Origin: Trichinella spiralis
Lineage: Eukaryota > Nematoda > Enoplea > Trichinellida > Trichinellidae
DNA length: 64,000 bases
Direction of reading: 5' to 3'
Assembly: GCA_000181795.3 (NCBI GenBank)
Contig: CM012953.1
Coordinates: 12,599,827 to 12,663,826, forward strand
The notes under the pieces are model-generated. The model searched no databases. It had not been told where the DNA came from and worked only from the letters and a program-made list of their open reading frames with translations. The position numbers and the translations under genes are program-made. Shown piece by piece: positions 37,754 through 49,676 of this stretch. How positions within the stretch are numbered: the first letter of the stretch is position 1; each line of letters begins with the position of its first letter.

Positions 37754-38290
37754 ATTTGGGTGCCACGAGCCGGGAACCAAACCGAGCGCTCCAAGACAAT
37801 CAATTCAAAGATACTTTGAACCGGTAATTGAACAGTAATAGGATTGCACAGAATGAAAGGGGACATGACCAAGAAGATTAAAGAACTTACGAAGAAGTTC
37901 TATCGCACGAAAATGATGATGGAAATTCAGCACCGTTGTGCTAAAAATGCCGAGATTGAGAGAATTGAAACCATGGTTGCAGAAATGGATAGTATATTCT
38001 CCCTCGCTGAAGACCTGCAAGGGTCATATGAAGAACTTTTGAACGAAGATGACTTAACCACGAAAGTATAATAGTGGAATGTCTTTCACTTCGCCGTGAT
38101 AGATGCTCGAGCTACTTTCCATGGTTATAAACAAAAGACCATGAAACCATCTGTTACAGAAACTACTGAACGGAAGGCAGCAGGTGGAGAAGGAAAGGAG
38201 CTTTGCAACTTGAGAATTCCAAAGTGGCAATTAACACCCTTTGACGGCGATATAATGCAGTTCGGTGCATTCTGGATCAACACGATGGGA
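37754..38290 (+). pseudogene. BEL/Pao-like retrotransposon leader and gag remnant
   Basis: A tttgggtgccacgagccggg sequence at 37754 resembles the primer-binding sites seen just after 5' LTRs of BEL/Pao elements. An ATG at 37853 opens a Lys/Glu-rich frame that hits consecutive TAA TAG at about 38069-38074. The same frame continues to RIPKWQLTPFDGDIMQFGAFW, the characteristic (L/I)PK-x-xL-xxFxGDxxxFxxFW start of the gag-type domain (DUF1759) of BEL elements. The gag frame is therefore broken by two stops. No reverse transcriptase follows here, so only the 5' part is present. Confidence 0.6.
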
Positions 38291-38746
38291 GGCGTGGCAT
38301 TGAGAAAACTATCATATATTGCTATTAAGGTGGCGAAGAAACATGAGCCAACGTTGAACAACCACAAGTACACTACACCGCCAGACTATGCATACTTGGA
38401 TGAATTGATAAAGAAATACTTACCTGATGAGATCGGCAATCCTCGTGGTGTCTACTTAGTTCATCTCTATGGTCCAGTAACATCTGGATCTAACAAAAGA
38501 GGTTACTTGATTAAGATGGCTGAGAGTACCAAATCACAAGAGCTGTCTTCCTCAATTAGAGAAATGGATGAAGATTACAAGGTTTACAAAGATTACAAGA
38601 AACAAGTGATTCAGCAATTTTATAACTTTTTGTGGATTCTTTATTCAATACTTTTGCGTATTTTTCTTTGTAATTTTATCAAAAAACTTTTAATAAACAA
38701 ATACAATAAACAACATAACAAGCTTTTAAACTACAATGTTAATTGA
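38291..38746 (+). other. open frame of unknown origin continuing from the gag remnant
   Basis: After FGAFW the same frame stays open for about 150 codons but no longer looks like gag. It contains PPDYAYLDELIKKYLP, GVYLVHLYGPVTSG and EMDEDYKVYKDYKKQ. Roughly 110 residues look protein-like (balanced composition, few low-complexity runs); the last about 40 are AT-noise. I recognise no family. It could be a diverged retroelement segment, a fragment of a host gene captured next to the element, or chance. Confidence 0.3.
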
Positions 38747-39291
38747 AGAAATTTTTATATATTTTCAAATGTATCACCTAACTTGAATTTTAAATCTATT
38801 TTATTACTGAAGCATTTTGAATTAGTTTGCTTTTAACTTTATATTATTGGAACGACCAACCAATTCTGTGTTTACAGTAAACATTAGTGGTGATTTGTAC
38901 CTGACAGTAAAAAGTGAAATACCATGTTTATGATTTTCCGTCCTAGAAAACAGTACATCATTCAGTTATTTTGGAACAAATTATTATGATTAAAAATAGT
39001 GATTTTTTCAATAATTCAGTATGCTTTTACGATTTCCATGCTAATATTGAAAATTGAATTCAAATTTTTTAAACTTAATTTATTATATTTAAAATTACAA
39101 CTTTTAACAAACAAACAAACTGTTGTGGTTGACCACCGCAAAAAATTGCAAATACGCTTGTAGCATTGATTTTCAATTGAAGCACTTCTCTTTTCATCAC
39201 CATGAATGACATTTACTCTGAAACGTAATAATGCCAGAATGGCTGAACAGTCGAAGAAGGTTCTTTTTTTTCTATTTTAAATATAATTCTT
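38747..39291. other. intergenic spacer
   Basis: About 545 bp AT-rich sequence between the retroelement debris and the bestrophin stop codon. It presumably includes the bestrophin 3' UTR; nothing else seen. Confidence 0.5.
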
Positions 39292-41351
39292 TCATTCTTC
39301 AATGCAGTTTTCCAATAACGTTTGGTCAGTTTGTTTCTGCGATGATGCTTCTGTTTTATGCCGAGAAATATTTACAAAATCTTCTTGTTGATAACCTTCT
39401 TCAAGAAGCTCGGCTTGGGTAGTACTTTTACCTGCTTGACTGTTTTTTTTCTTTGATAAGAACAAGCTTGCTTTCAGTAGAGGCATCGATGGCCATTCCA
39501 GAGTCTTCTTCCTAGTTTGCAACTCGTCTTCAAAGCTCAAGTCCACCATATCCATATCTTCACTGGTAAACTTCAGCTTAGTCAGATGCCCAAAAAATAT
39601 GTTGTCGCGTTTTTTCAACGACGCTCGCGTGTACGGTACGACAGGGTTTTTCTGGCCCCAGTAAGCATCCTCCGCTATTGGCGGAAGCTGGTCACTCAGA
39701 TCTTCCGCTAACAAGTAGCCAGTTTGAATATTCCGATCAAGAACGTAGTTTAGTTCAAAATCATCATCATCTAAATTACATTAGCTAATAATACAAGACA
39801 ACCTGCTTTTTATTCAGTATTTCAAATTGATAAACATCAACTGCTAAATGCTCGTGAAAGAAAATTCAGTTTTTAAATTAACAATGCTATTATTATTCCC
39901 TTATACAAATATAAGAAAGCATCATTCATGATAAAGGTGAATTTCATTATGATAAATAAAATGAAAAAAGTAAGTTTCCATAAAAATTATACATTGCATT
40001 GCAAGATGAACAACGCTATCTATTAAAGAATCTAGAACATGTCTGTGAAATGCGCTAAATTTCCTGTTTAATTTTACAAAATAATTTATGTTATAAATAT
40101 CTTGTCATTTAATGCAATTGAAATGTACAAAAATGTTCGAATAAATTGTTCAATAAACAATGAAATACACCACATTCAATTTGAATAAATATGACTTGGG
40201 AAAAGCATAACTGAAACTTCTGAGTTAGTTTTGTAAAAATAAAATTCATTTAATATATATGTACTGCACCAAAATGATATTTATAAGAATAAAAATAATG
40301 CAGCGTGAATCTGAGACTGTCATTAATCAATCCTGATATGAATTTTAAAGTATTTATAAAAGAATATTAATAGCTATGCATATTTGAAGTTTAAAATTTG
40401 GACTTTAAAGAATTTGCAATAAAAATTATTCGAACAAATAAAATTGATACTAATTTTCAAATAATCATTTAGTAATTTAAATGAATGCAAAAAATTACCT
40501 TCTCCAAAAGGATTCATCAAATCTTCACCAACTTTCAGCCAACCGACGTAGAATAGAAATTGCAAAATAGTGAAAATGGGTACATAGAAATCTGGATCTT
40601 CGCTTTGGCCATTACTCTGACGCCCAATAAGGCATATGGCGAAGTATCCGTACGTGGCAATGGTCACAACTTGAGTGTAAACCAGAGGTACCGTAACCCA
40701 GTCGTACATGACCAGCATTCCGAATCCATTGCGGTATCTTTGCAATTCTTTTATCAAGTCGGACATGAGTACCGAGTCGATCACCTTTTCCTCATAACAC
40801 CGCCGCAACTGGTTGCTTACCCAAATCAACGGAAGCCACCATTTGCCGTAGGGAGCTTCGGTAGCTTCGAAAGTGAGCAGCTCATCTTCGGTCATCAGAC
40901 CAGCTTTGACCAAGTGGTCGAGCGTGGGAAAACGTTTGATCGTTCTCACGCATATGCCACGCCAGCACAACGCCGAAGCCAAATTGCACCAACGGGCGAT
41001 GGTCCGTCGGAGGACCAAATGCTTGGGTCCGGGCACATAAACGGAGACGAAAGACAAGAACCGATCCGGCCACATGACATAAGTGCACTGTTCCCACCAA
41101 CGAGTGACAATCATCGAGACGAAAAAGCCAAGCAAAAATGTGATCGGTATGTAACTGGTCGCCTGGTTGCAATAGATGACCAATTTCTGGAAATTTTTCG
41201 ACTGTTCCTCATTCAGCACATTCCGATAAATCAGATTGATCATGTAATAGGCAAGCAGATAGACGAGCAAATCTCGCCAAATTGACTTCCACAAACTGCC
41301 CTTCCACCTCAGCAACAATCTGCCAAAATTGTCCGAATACGAGATGGTCAT
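39292..41351 (-). CDS. bestrophin-family anion channel
   Basis: Calcium-activated chloride/bicarbonate channel of the plasma membrane. Two exons, 40499-41351 and 39292-39770, join in phase to give 443 residues. The first encodes the channel core: a TISYS-type start, LLLRWKGSLWKSIWRDLLVY, the pore-region IPITFLLGFFVSMIVTRWWEQ, RFPTLDHLVKAGLMTEDEL, PLIWVSNQL and WLKVGEDLMNPFGE. The splice restores the acidic Ca-clasp run as NPFGEDDDDFELNYVLDRN. The tail has a conserved AYWGQ-like segment, then polar low-complexity sequence. The intron of about 730 bp is long for this region. Nematodes carry many bestrophin paralogs, so I give no specific symbol. Length is normal. Confidence 0.94.
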
Positions 41352-44300
41352 TGCGAATGGTCAACGTCCCAACAGCCTCCACCGCTAACCAAAAAGCCAA
41401 TATTCGAATTTCGAGGTATTTTGTTCTGCTTTTTTGTTTCTGTATTTTTGGCTTTTCCTTTTTCTCTTCGTTGGCTTCGTTCGTCGTCGAGCAGCTTTCG
41501 GTGAGCAATTTTAATTTTCCGGCAAGTCAATTTCCAACATGCAGCAACATCCTGCAGCAATTGGTGAAAAAGCCGCCGGCGTGGCAGGCTTGCTGGTAAC
41601 ACGCATACAGGGTCACCTGATGCAAACCGGCCGGAACATTCAGTCAATTTTGATCACTATCGTCACCAGCGGACTGGCAAAAGTTAATCGTGTCGTCGTC
41701 GTCGTTGTTGGTGCTTGTAGAATATTGCAAATTGAAAAAGCACAGCCCCCGGCAATGAAGCACCTTCATGCAGCTTTTTACTTTTCACCTTTCTTTTACA
41801 AACCAAGCCGACTGGCATCTTCATTTTAACAGACATCCGACGACAATAAATAAATTTTGTTTGCATTAAAAAGCAACAAACAAACAAACAAACAAATAAG
41901 AAAGTGGTAAATAAGCTGTTGCAATTGGAAATTTTACAAATTATAATAATTTTTTTGAATTATCAACGCTATTTACTAAATTACCATCCACAATGTATGC
42001 TTGCTATGCAACGCAGGTAATGCAAACATTATTTGTATCATATTTGAATATCTTGCTCTATTGTATGCATTTGTTATTCCATCTCTTGCCCACAAGCAGC
42101 GCATGCTTTTAATAAAATCATCAAGTTTAAAAACTGTTTAATTATATTTATACATCTGTACAAAGATGAATCATCTTGATTATTTTTAATAAAAATAGGT
42201 CAAAACAGTTTGAAAATTTTTTTAACTTTTCACTTGACAATGGTCACTTATAAACAGAAAGTGATGTCATTTAATGTTAAATAACTGGGTTTTTTTGAAT
42301 TTATAAGTAATTCGAAGCATTAATCTGTAACTTAAAAATGTAAAATGTCGTCGTATTTTGTGTTTTTTCCAAATGGTGCCCTTCAACACTTTAAAATTTG
42401 TACGCGTGTAAAATTATGGAAATGTTTATTTCACATGTTGCTATAAATGAATTGTCATATTAATATTTTTTTATACAAATGACATGTACATTAATAATTT
42501 TCATTCAAATAAGGTTAAATAATTGCATTTTCATAGGCGTATGATTATTTAACCTTTACGTTCTTTATAAATTTCAAGCATCAGAAATGCTTGACGAATT
42601 GCTTGTATTCACCAAAAGTTTTGCCTTGAATTTTCTATCAGATTTTGTTAATACTGAAATTTATTATTATCTATATATTGCAAATCTTTGCAAATAACGC
42701 AAAATTTATGCATATTCTGAAAAAGGTTAATAACCAGGGTAATTTTTGGATTTTTTAAATTCAGCTTTCATGACAAGCTGGCAGAGTTAATTGTGCTCTG
42801 ATTTTATTGATGAAAATATTTTTAAAAAAAGAGAACAAATAATATATGTGTTAAATTTTGAAGACAAATGTTAACGTTCCGAAATCAATAACCTCAAATT
42901 CAAAATTTTGCATACAGAAAAGTGACAAATTTTAAAAACGTACATCAGACAAATTATCACCACCTAGTTATGAACGTGAAAGTGTTCACAGAATTTATCA
43001 ATACCCATTAAAGATGCTGATTTTGAAATGGTGTAAAAATTGGGACGCAATCCGTGAAAAGCATTTCAAACTGCCAAGACTGCTAATTGATTATGCATCA
43101 CCACGTTCCGAAGGTTTTTAAACACCAACTGGGTTACACTGTTACAAATTTACACGAATCAGCAACAATGCAACGTTCTTAATACTTGTACATCATTATC
43201 TAGTTCTTTTCTTTTCTTTTTGTTTCTAACAATCATTTATGATAATTTTTAAATTATTCAAATGCAAAACATTTTGTTTGATTAATAAATATAACAGTCA
43301 GCATTCAAATTAAAAAAAATTTGAATGCACAAGTGAATTTTCAGATACATCATTCCTAGAGAAAATCCAAAATTGCTACCTTTTAAATATTTAAATTATT
43401 TGAAAATTGAACATCAATTTTTGCGCTTCATCTTTGAAGCAAAAACAAAAAGATAAAATCTCAATTTGACATTAAATAATTTTATAATATAAGAATGTTC
43501 GTTTGAAAAATTTTAAAATAATTCTTTAAAAAAAGATTTTTCAGTAACAATTTTTTATTGCTTCAAAACGCAACTACTTCATGCTGTGTTCATACGTTGA
43601 TTCTGAATGGAGAAAAAGCATTCTAATCATGTTGTTCCAGCTCACGTTTGCTGGACAGGCAATTCGATTTGACAGGTAAATTATTTTACACATTTTGCTT
43701 CATCATAAACTGATCTTGTCCATTGATGATTTTTAATATTTATTTTTAGCTTATTAATAATTCAGTTGATATTACGTAACAATTTCGCCGATTTGATATG
43801 CAGCGGTATCCAAGGACTGTTTTTGAAAGTTACGAGAAGCTTTGATGATATTTTTTTCTGCATTTTATTCATCATTATTTGAACCAGTTGTGTCAAGAGA
43901 AAAAATATTTTGTCAATTTGACTTTGTGCAACCACAATTGGTGCAGACAGTAGAATTGAATTCCAAATAAATACATTAAATTAACACTTTTAATGACAAA
44001 CTTCTTTTCATTTGTTTTAATTTTAAAATTTCATTCCAATAATGAAATAACAAATTTGCATGCTATAATTTATTTTTCATATTATTAAAAAAATTTTCTA
44101 CCTGCATCTGATTTATGTCCTGCTCTTTTGTAAGATGAAATCAATCAAATGAAGATCAAAATCATTTTTGTAATAAAAATAAATTCTCAACTGCATTTTA
44201 TTCTCTTTCTGCTTAAAAATTCTTGGTTGTTTATTGGTTTTACTTATTTTATATACTATGCACAATTGTCTGTATGAATTTAGAATTTCTACAAATGCAA

Positions 44301-45539
44301 TTTGCTTAAAATAATTTGACATTAAAAAATTGTACTGCCATCAAAGGATTGAGCCAGGCTAACTGAGCCCCTTGATCGCTTGCTTTCTTATTGCACACAA
44401 TGAAACACTGATCCTGAAATCTGGATCAACAAAAGCAAACAAAAACTGCATTGTCATCAAGACATTCTTTAAAAAAAACTCTCTGACGCAAATCCATCTT
44501 ACTGTAATTTTATTCACACAACAGGGCCTGAGAAATAATAAATTATTTAGGGAATACAAAAAAAGACACTCTTCTCTGCAAAGAATCAATATTTCGTACA
44601 ATAGTAGGGGGTAAAAAATTTTTTACTTGAAATTTGTGCAAATCTGATCCCTATCTTATTACAATGAACAAAAGCAAGCAACCATTGCTTGCATGCTTTT
44701 GTAAAAATAACTGAGCATTGATGTTCACGTGTCATTCAACTTTGAAATAAATATCGTTGTTTGCTCTGTTTTTAATATTTGCTCGTATTTTTAAAATTCA
44801 GGAAACTGTATCCCATGTTTTTTTCTATTTATTCACTTCCTAACACTAGGGTCTTCAAATGAAATGTACAAATGCAATTTTTTTCGCTTAATTTTCATAA
44901 AATTTTTTATAAAGTATTTTATTTAAATTTGTAAATATTCAAGTTATAAATTTAGTACTTCCAAAAATATTCATTTAAACGGAAGTTTCTTTATTGCAAA
45001 AAAGTTATGTAAATTACTGTGCAGTAGTTGAAAAGAAGTGCAGAGTGCTAGAATTTTTAATAGATATAAATGAAAACTATCATTTATCATATTTGGAGTG
45101 TGATATTAGGCAAAGGTTTTAAATTTAAGAAATTATATTTTTCCAAATTTGAATGAAATTTAAGTAAAAAGCAAATTGTACTTGCATACTCTTAATAATG
45201 ACTGTACTTCGGCCTGGGTGCGTTTCTGTATTTTCGTGTCGCAGTTTGAATGAGTTCTCGCGACAGTTGTCGAAAGATTCTGCCATTTCTGCTTTTCCAT
45301 TGATAAATGTTCACTTGATTAAATTTTTGCTTTTCGATTCTGCGTGTTTTTTTGTCTATTCAAAGCAGCTAAACAAAATTTCACCGTTTTTTTCACTGCT
45401 TCGTTCGGTTCGAATTTTTGAAACGTCACGGACGATTGGATTGTTTGGTCAGTTTCTGCCCAGTGAAAATTTCCTCGGTGAAAGTTGAAAAGTTCCCCAC
45501 TTTGATTTACGGTAATTGATTTGCTAGAGAGAAGTTGAA
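41352..45539. other. intergenic block between divergent bestrophin and epsin
   Basis: About 4.2 kb. The first 500 bp upstream of bestrophin are less AT-rich and contain a GTCGTC repeat near 41690; both strands are open by composition. The rest is AT-rich. Around 43589-43680 a short segment (LCSYVDSEWRKSILIML... ending at a GACAG/GTAAAT donor) looks exon-like, but I could not link it to other exons or a family. The 350 bp before 45540 are probably the epsin 5' UTR. Confidence 0.45.
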
Positions 45540-48500
45540 ATGATCGGTAGTTTGCCGTCACTACGTCGTCATGTTAAAAATGTGGCTTGCAATTATTCGG
45601 ACGCTCAAGTCAAAGTAAGCATATTTTGATTGTTGAGTACAATTTGGAATTAATTTCTGAATAATTTTTTTTAATATTTGCTCATTTCAGGTGCGCGAAG
45701 CGACCAGCAACGATCCGTGGGGACCGTCGAGCAGTTTGATGTCGGAAATTGCAGACATGACGTTCAACGCGATGGCGTTTTCTGAAATAATGCAAATGAT
45801 CTGGAAAAGACTGAACGACCACGGCAAGAACTGGCGCCATGTTTACAAGAGTCTGGTTTTGCTCGACTATTTGATCAAGCTCGGGTCTGAAAAAGTCGCT
45901 CAACAATGCCGCGAGAACATTTATGCCATTCAAACGTTGAAGGTCGGTTGAAGTGAATTGAAAAAAAAAATTTTTTTACATGTTGTTCTAATCGTGTTGT
46001 TGTTTTTCTTTTTCTTTTTGAAGGATTTTCAATATGTTGAAGATAACAAAGATCAAGGGATCAACGTTCGGGAAAAGGCGAAACAGCTTGTTTCATTGCT
46101 TAAAGACGAAGAGAGGCTGAAAAACGAACGCACCCGTGCACAAATAGCCCGGAAGCGATTCACCCAGAACGGCATGGGTATCAGTTGCGATGGATCGGTG
46201 AGTTTGTTTGTTTGTTTATTTATTTGTTTCTTTTCTCTTTCTCTTTTCCCTTGAAACAATTTTCTTCCTTCTTACTTGTGATGTAATTGTCGCGCTATTT
46301 TTCTCACCCCCTGGCTACGATTTTGATGCGTACGATACAAGTGCCAGTCACTGTCGGGTCAGCAAGCTTTTGGAAATGGAGCAGGTCGATTTTCGGATCC
46401 ACTCCTTTTCTGTGGCACCGGTTTTTCCCACGTCATTCATTAATCGCTCGATCATTAAGCCTTGTCAATATGTTTTCCTTGTTGTTGTTGTTGTTGATTG
46501 AACATAATTTTTTTTAATTACAATTTTAATTTGAATTCTTTTCCAGACTCATGCCAGTCGTCATTTGGATTCAGGTTTACGCGGTGAGGAAAATGTTTTT
46601 TTTTGTTTCAAATTAATTAGAAAGTATAAAATGATAATTGATTTTTCAGGCGATTCGCATCTGGAAGAGTGTCGACCGTCGTCGTTGGGTGAAGAAGAAT
46701 TGCAACTGCGAATTGCTTTGGCAATAAGCAAAGAAGAAGCACAAAAAGAGGAAAACGCCCGAAGAGACGACGATGCGCGTTTTCAGCTTGCTTTGAAGCA
46801 AAGCCAAGCGGACGCGAACAGAGATTGCCACTCCTCCAACCAGCAACAACAACAACAACAACCGGTAAGCAGTATAGTGGGATCTGTGTTTACGGATCTA
46901 GTATGCAACTAGCGTAAATTATGATTATTTCTGAGCTTGCTTCAATTTTCTGTTTTCTTCTGCACAATTTCATCAAACCGGACCAAAATGTGCAAACTGA
47001 AAATTAATATCATCCGTGGTGTAATTTTTTTTTAATTTATCAAATTGCATCGTCACGTTTTCACTAGCAATTATCATCGAGCACTGCTATTCTTTTTGTT
47101 GCATGTTTTGTTGTTGTTTTTTTAATATTATTATTATTATTTTGCTGACGTAATGATTATTTAACCTTTATTGCGTTAGCATTTGTCGCTAATTGAAGAG
47201 GAAAAAGTCAGCCGTCAAGCTCTGAACAAATTTTTTTTGTTTATTATCACAGCATGTAATTTCTTCTCTTTTTATATCAGTATTTCAAATGAAGTCATTT
47301 GAATTTTTAAGTTTAAATTGTTGTTCAGCAGTTACGAAATGATTCTCTTTTAATGTTCATTAATTTTCTTTTTCGAAGGAAGTATAAAATAAATAATAGT
47401 ATAGTTGAATACAATTTATTCCATCGTTTAAATGTTGACTTACGTTCAGAATATTCTTACATCTGTCTCTTCACATATGTCTTCTGTATCTATAGAAATG
47501 TTTAAATTTAGATTTTACTTTTGTACTGCTTGAATAGATTGTAGCTCAAAACTCACTTTTGTGCCCAAATGAACGCAAATATATTCGCATTGTATTTTCA
47601 TATTCAAACATTCGAATTTCATTTACTCTAAGAATGCGAATTTATTTTCAAGAATCATTCTGGTGGTTTCAATGAAATTGCTTTTAGTTTGCGCGCGTTT
47701 ATGTTTATTTGCTTGTTTTACACTCGATGATCTCAACGAACATTTTTCAATATTTTGTATTCATTGCATGGCACTTTATAGTACAGGAAATGATGTAATT
47801 TGAACACTACGTTTATATTACAAGAGAATATTCGTAAAATATGTATTTTTTAAACAATGTGAAAAACAAGCTTTTGATATTAAATGTGTAAGTAAACTGA
47901 GAATGTACAAAATATGTGGTCGTTCGTAAATGGTGAAACATTATCACAGTTTAAAATTTCATTTTATTTTTGACTTATCTGCAAATGGCCGTTTTAGCAT
48001 TCATCATTTTCACTTTGATTGCAATTTTTTAAATTTTTATTTATTCATTTATTTATATAAATCAAGAGGCATTTTATAAATTTATTTGAATTATTTTTTA
48101 TGTAACTTTTTTTTCTTTAATTTGGAATTTCAGAAAATTTCGTGACAGTTTTCATTTATATATATTTATCCTGTTTTATAGCAAAATCTTGTATTACTTT
48201 TGAAGTGTCATATTTCGGTAAAAATTTGTTTTACACGAAATGCTATTATATATATTCGTAGAATTCAAAAAATTTTATTCAGATAAAAATTGTTGCTATA
48301 CAGCAGCATGTCTTCACATTCATTCACTCGCATGCTGTTATTGATGTTCAATTTTTAATTTACAATTTGTTATTAATTATTTTTTTAATATTAATTTTTT
48401 TACCATTACATATTCATCATCATCATATTCATGTGAATTGTTTAGAGCCAGTTGGATGATCTACTAATTTGGCAACAAGGTTCATCGACTGACATGTGGT

Positions 48501-49676
48501 CAACAGCAGATACGCCATCGAAGAAAGATCCATGGCAAGCGAGTTCATCTTCAGATGCTTGGCGACAGGCTCAAGTTGTACCAGGGAAGGCAGCATCTGA
48601 TCCTTGGGGTGCAAATCAACCAGTCAAATCAGATCCTCTTGTGGATTTGATTACTCCAGCGGTGTCTGATCCGTGGTCTAAATCAGCAGACGTTGGTTCG
48701 ATTGGTACTAAATCTTTTGCATATTAATCTTTTTTAAATGTTGCTTTGAAAAGAAATTTGAATGTTGTGTTTTTATTATTTTTAGCGCAAAATGATCCTT
48801 GGGCACCTCTTGATCAAGGTGTCAGTCAACCAACGGTATCCGGTGGTTTGATGAACAATAATTCGTCACGGCTTATCGATGTTGCGCAGCATTCAGTGAA
48901 CAAGACCAATTCTGATTTTTTTGGTTCGTTGTTTTTATTGCAAGCGTTTTTTAAAGATTTTGAATTTATGAAATATTCCTTTTTTTCAGAAAGTATTCTC
49001 CAACCGACGCCTGCTGCGGGAGCATCCGCTATGCCCAACGGGAATACGTCAACAGGAAATAATGTTCTTGGTGTCAATACCAGTGGCACTAATAATGATT
49101 CATCGAATTCAAAACGCACGTTAAGAACACCAGAAAGCTTTTTAGGCGAAAACTCTAGCTTGGTTAATTTGGATAATCTTATTGGTCCAGCTAAACCACA
49201 AGTGCCTGGCATGCCTCCATCAGGTTTGGCGTTTGATTTTTTTTTCAAATTTTATGAATTAAAGAAGTCTTTATTTTTCAAACATAGTTGAAATAAGTTT
49301 GACATTATTGCTTGTAATTTACCCACTTCCCATAGGATAGGACTGTAATTGACCATTATTTCACTACTGTGAAAAAATGTCTGGCATGCTGCTGTTGAAA
49401 TGACAGTTTCTTTTCTTAATAATTCTGCTTTTTCTTATCATATGAGTCAGCTTTTTTGGAAATGAAATTTGTATTTCAGCTACAAGCAACCCATTTTTGT
49501 CCGGAGCGTCGAACAATCCATTCATGGCTCAGCAACGACCGGTACCAACGTTGAACGACATGCGATCGGCAAGCTCTATGGCTAATCCTGTTACCGCGCA
49601 GGGGCAGAGCGGCAGTTGGGCGTTGCCTCAACCGTTGCAGCCACAGCGGCCCTCGAGCACAAATCCTTTTCTCTGA
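45540..49676 (+). CDS. EPN: epsin, clathrin endocytic adaptor
   Basis: Endocytic adaptor that binds PI(4,5)P2, ubiquitinated cargo, clathrin and AP-2. Nine exons in phase, 526 residues: 45540-45614, 45691-45942, 46024-46197, 46547-46583, 46650-46864, 48446-48704, 48786-48923, 48990-49223 and 49480-49676. ENTH domain at about residues 5-145 (SLRRHVKNV, VREATSNDPWGPSS, NWRHVYKSLVLLDYLIK, INVREKAKQLVSLL). Two ubiquitin-interacting motifs (EEELQLRIALAISKEEA and DDARFQLALKQSQAD) precede a polyGln run. Several DPW motifs for AP-2, a clathrin-box-like LVNLDNL, and C-terminal NPF motifs for EH domains follow, ending TNPFL. Exon 4 is only 37 bp. The domain order is exactly that of animal epsins. Confidence 0.96.
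46865..48445 (+). other. long intron of the epsin gene
   Basis: 1.58-kb intron between the UIM/polyGln exon (donor CCG/GTAAGC) and the DPW-motif exon (acceptor TTTAG). AT-rich, with no exon-like sequence seen. Its size, against neighbours of about 70-350 bp, makes it a candidate place for regulatory sequence or a cassette exon. Confidence 0.7.

Noticed and set aside
40560-41285. Plus-strand open frame of about 240 codons opposite bestrophin
   Set aside because: Antisense shadow of a conserved membrane-protein exon, with no protein features of its own.
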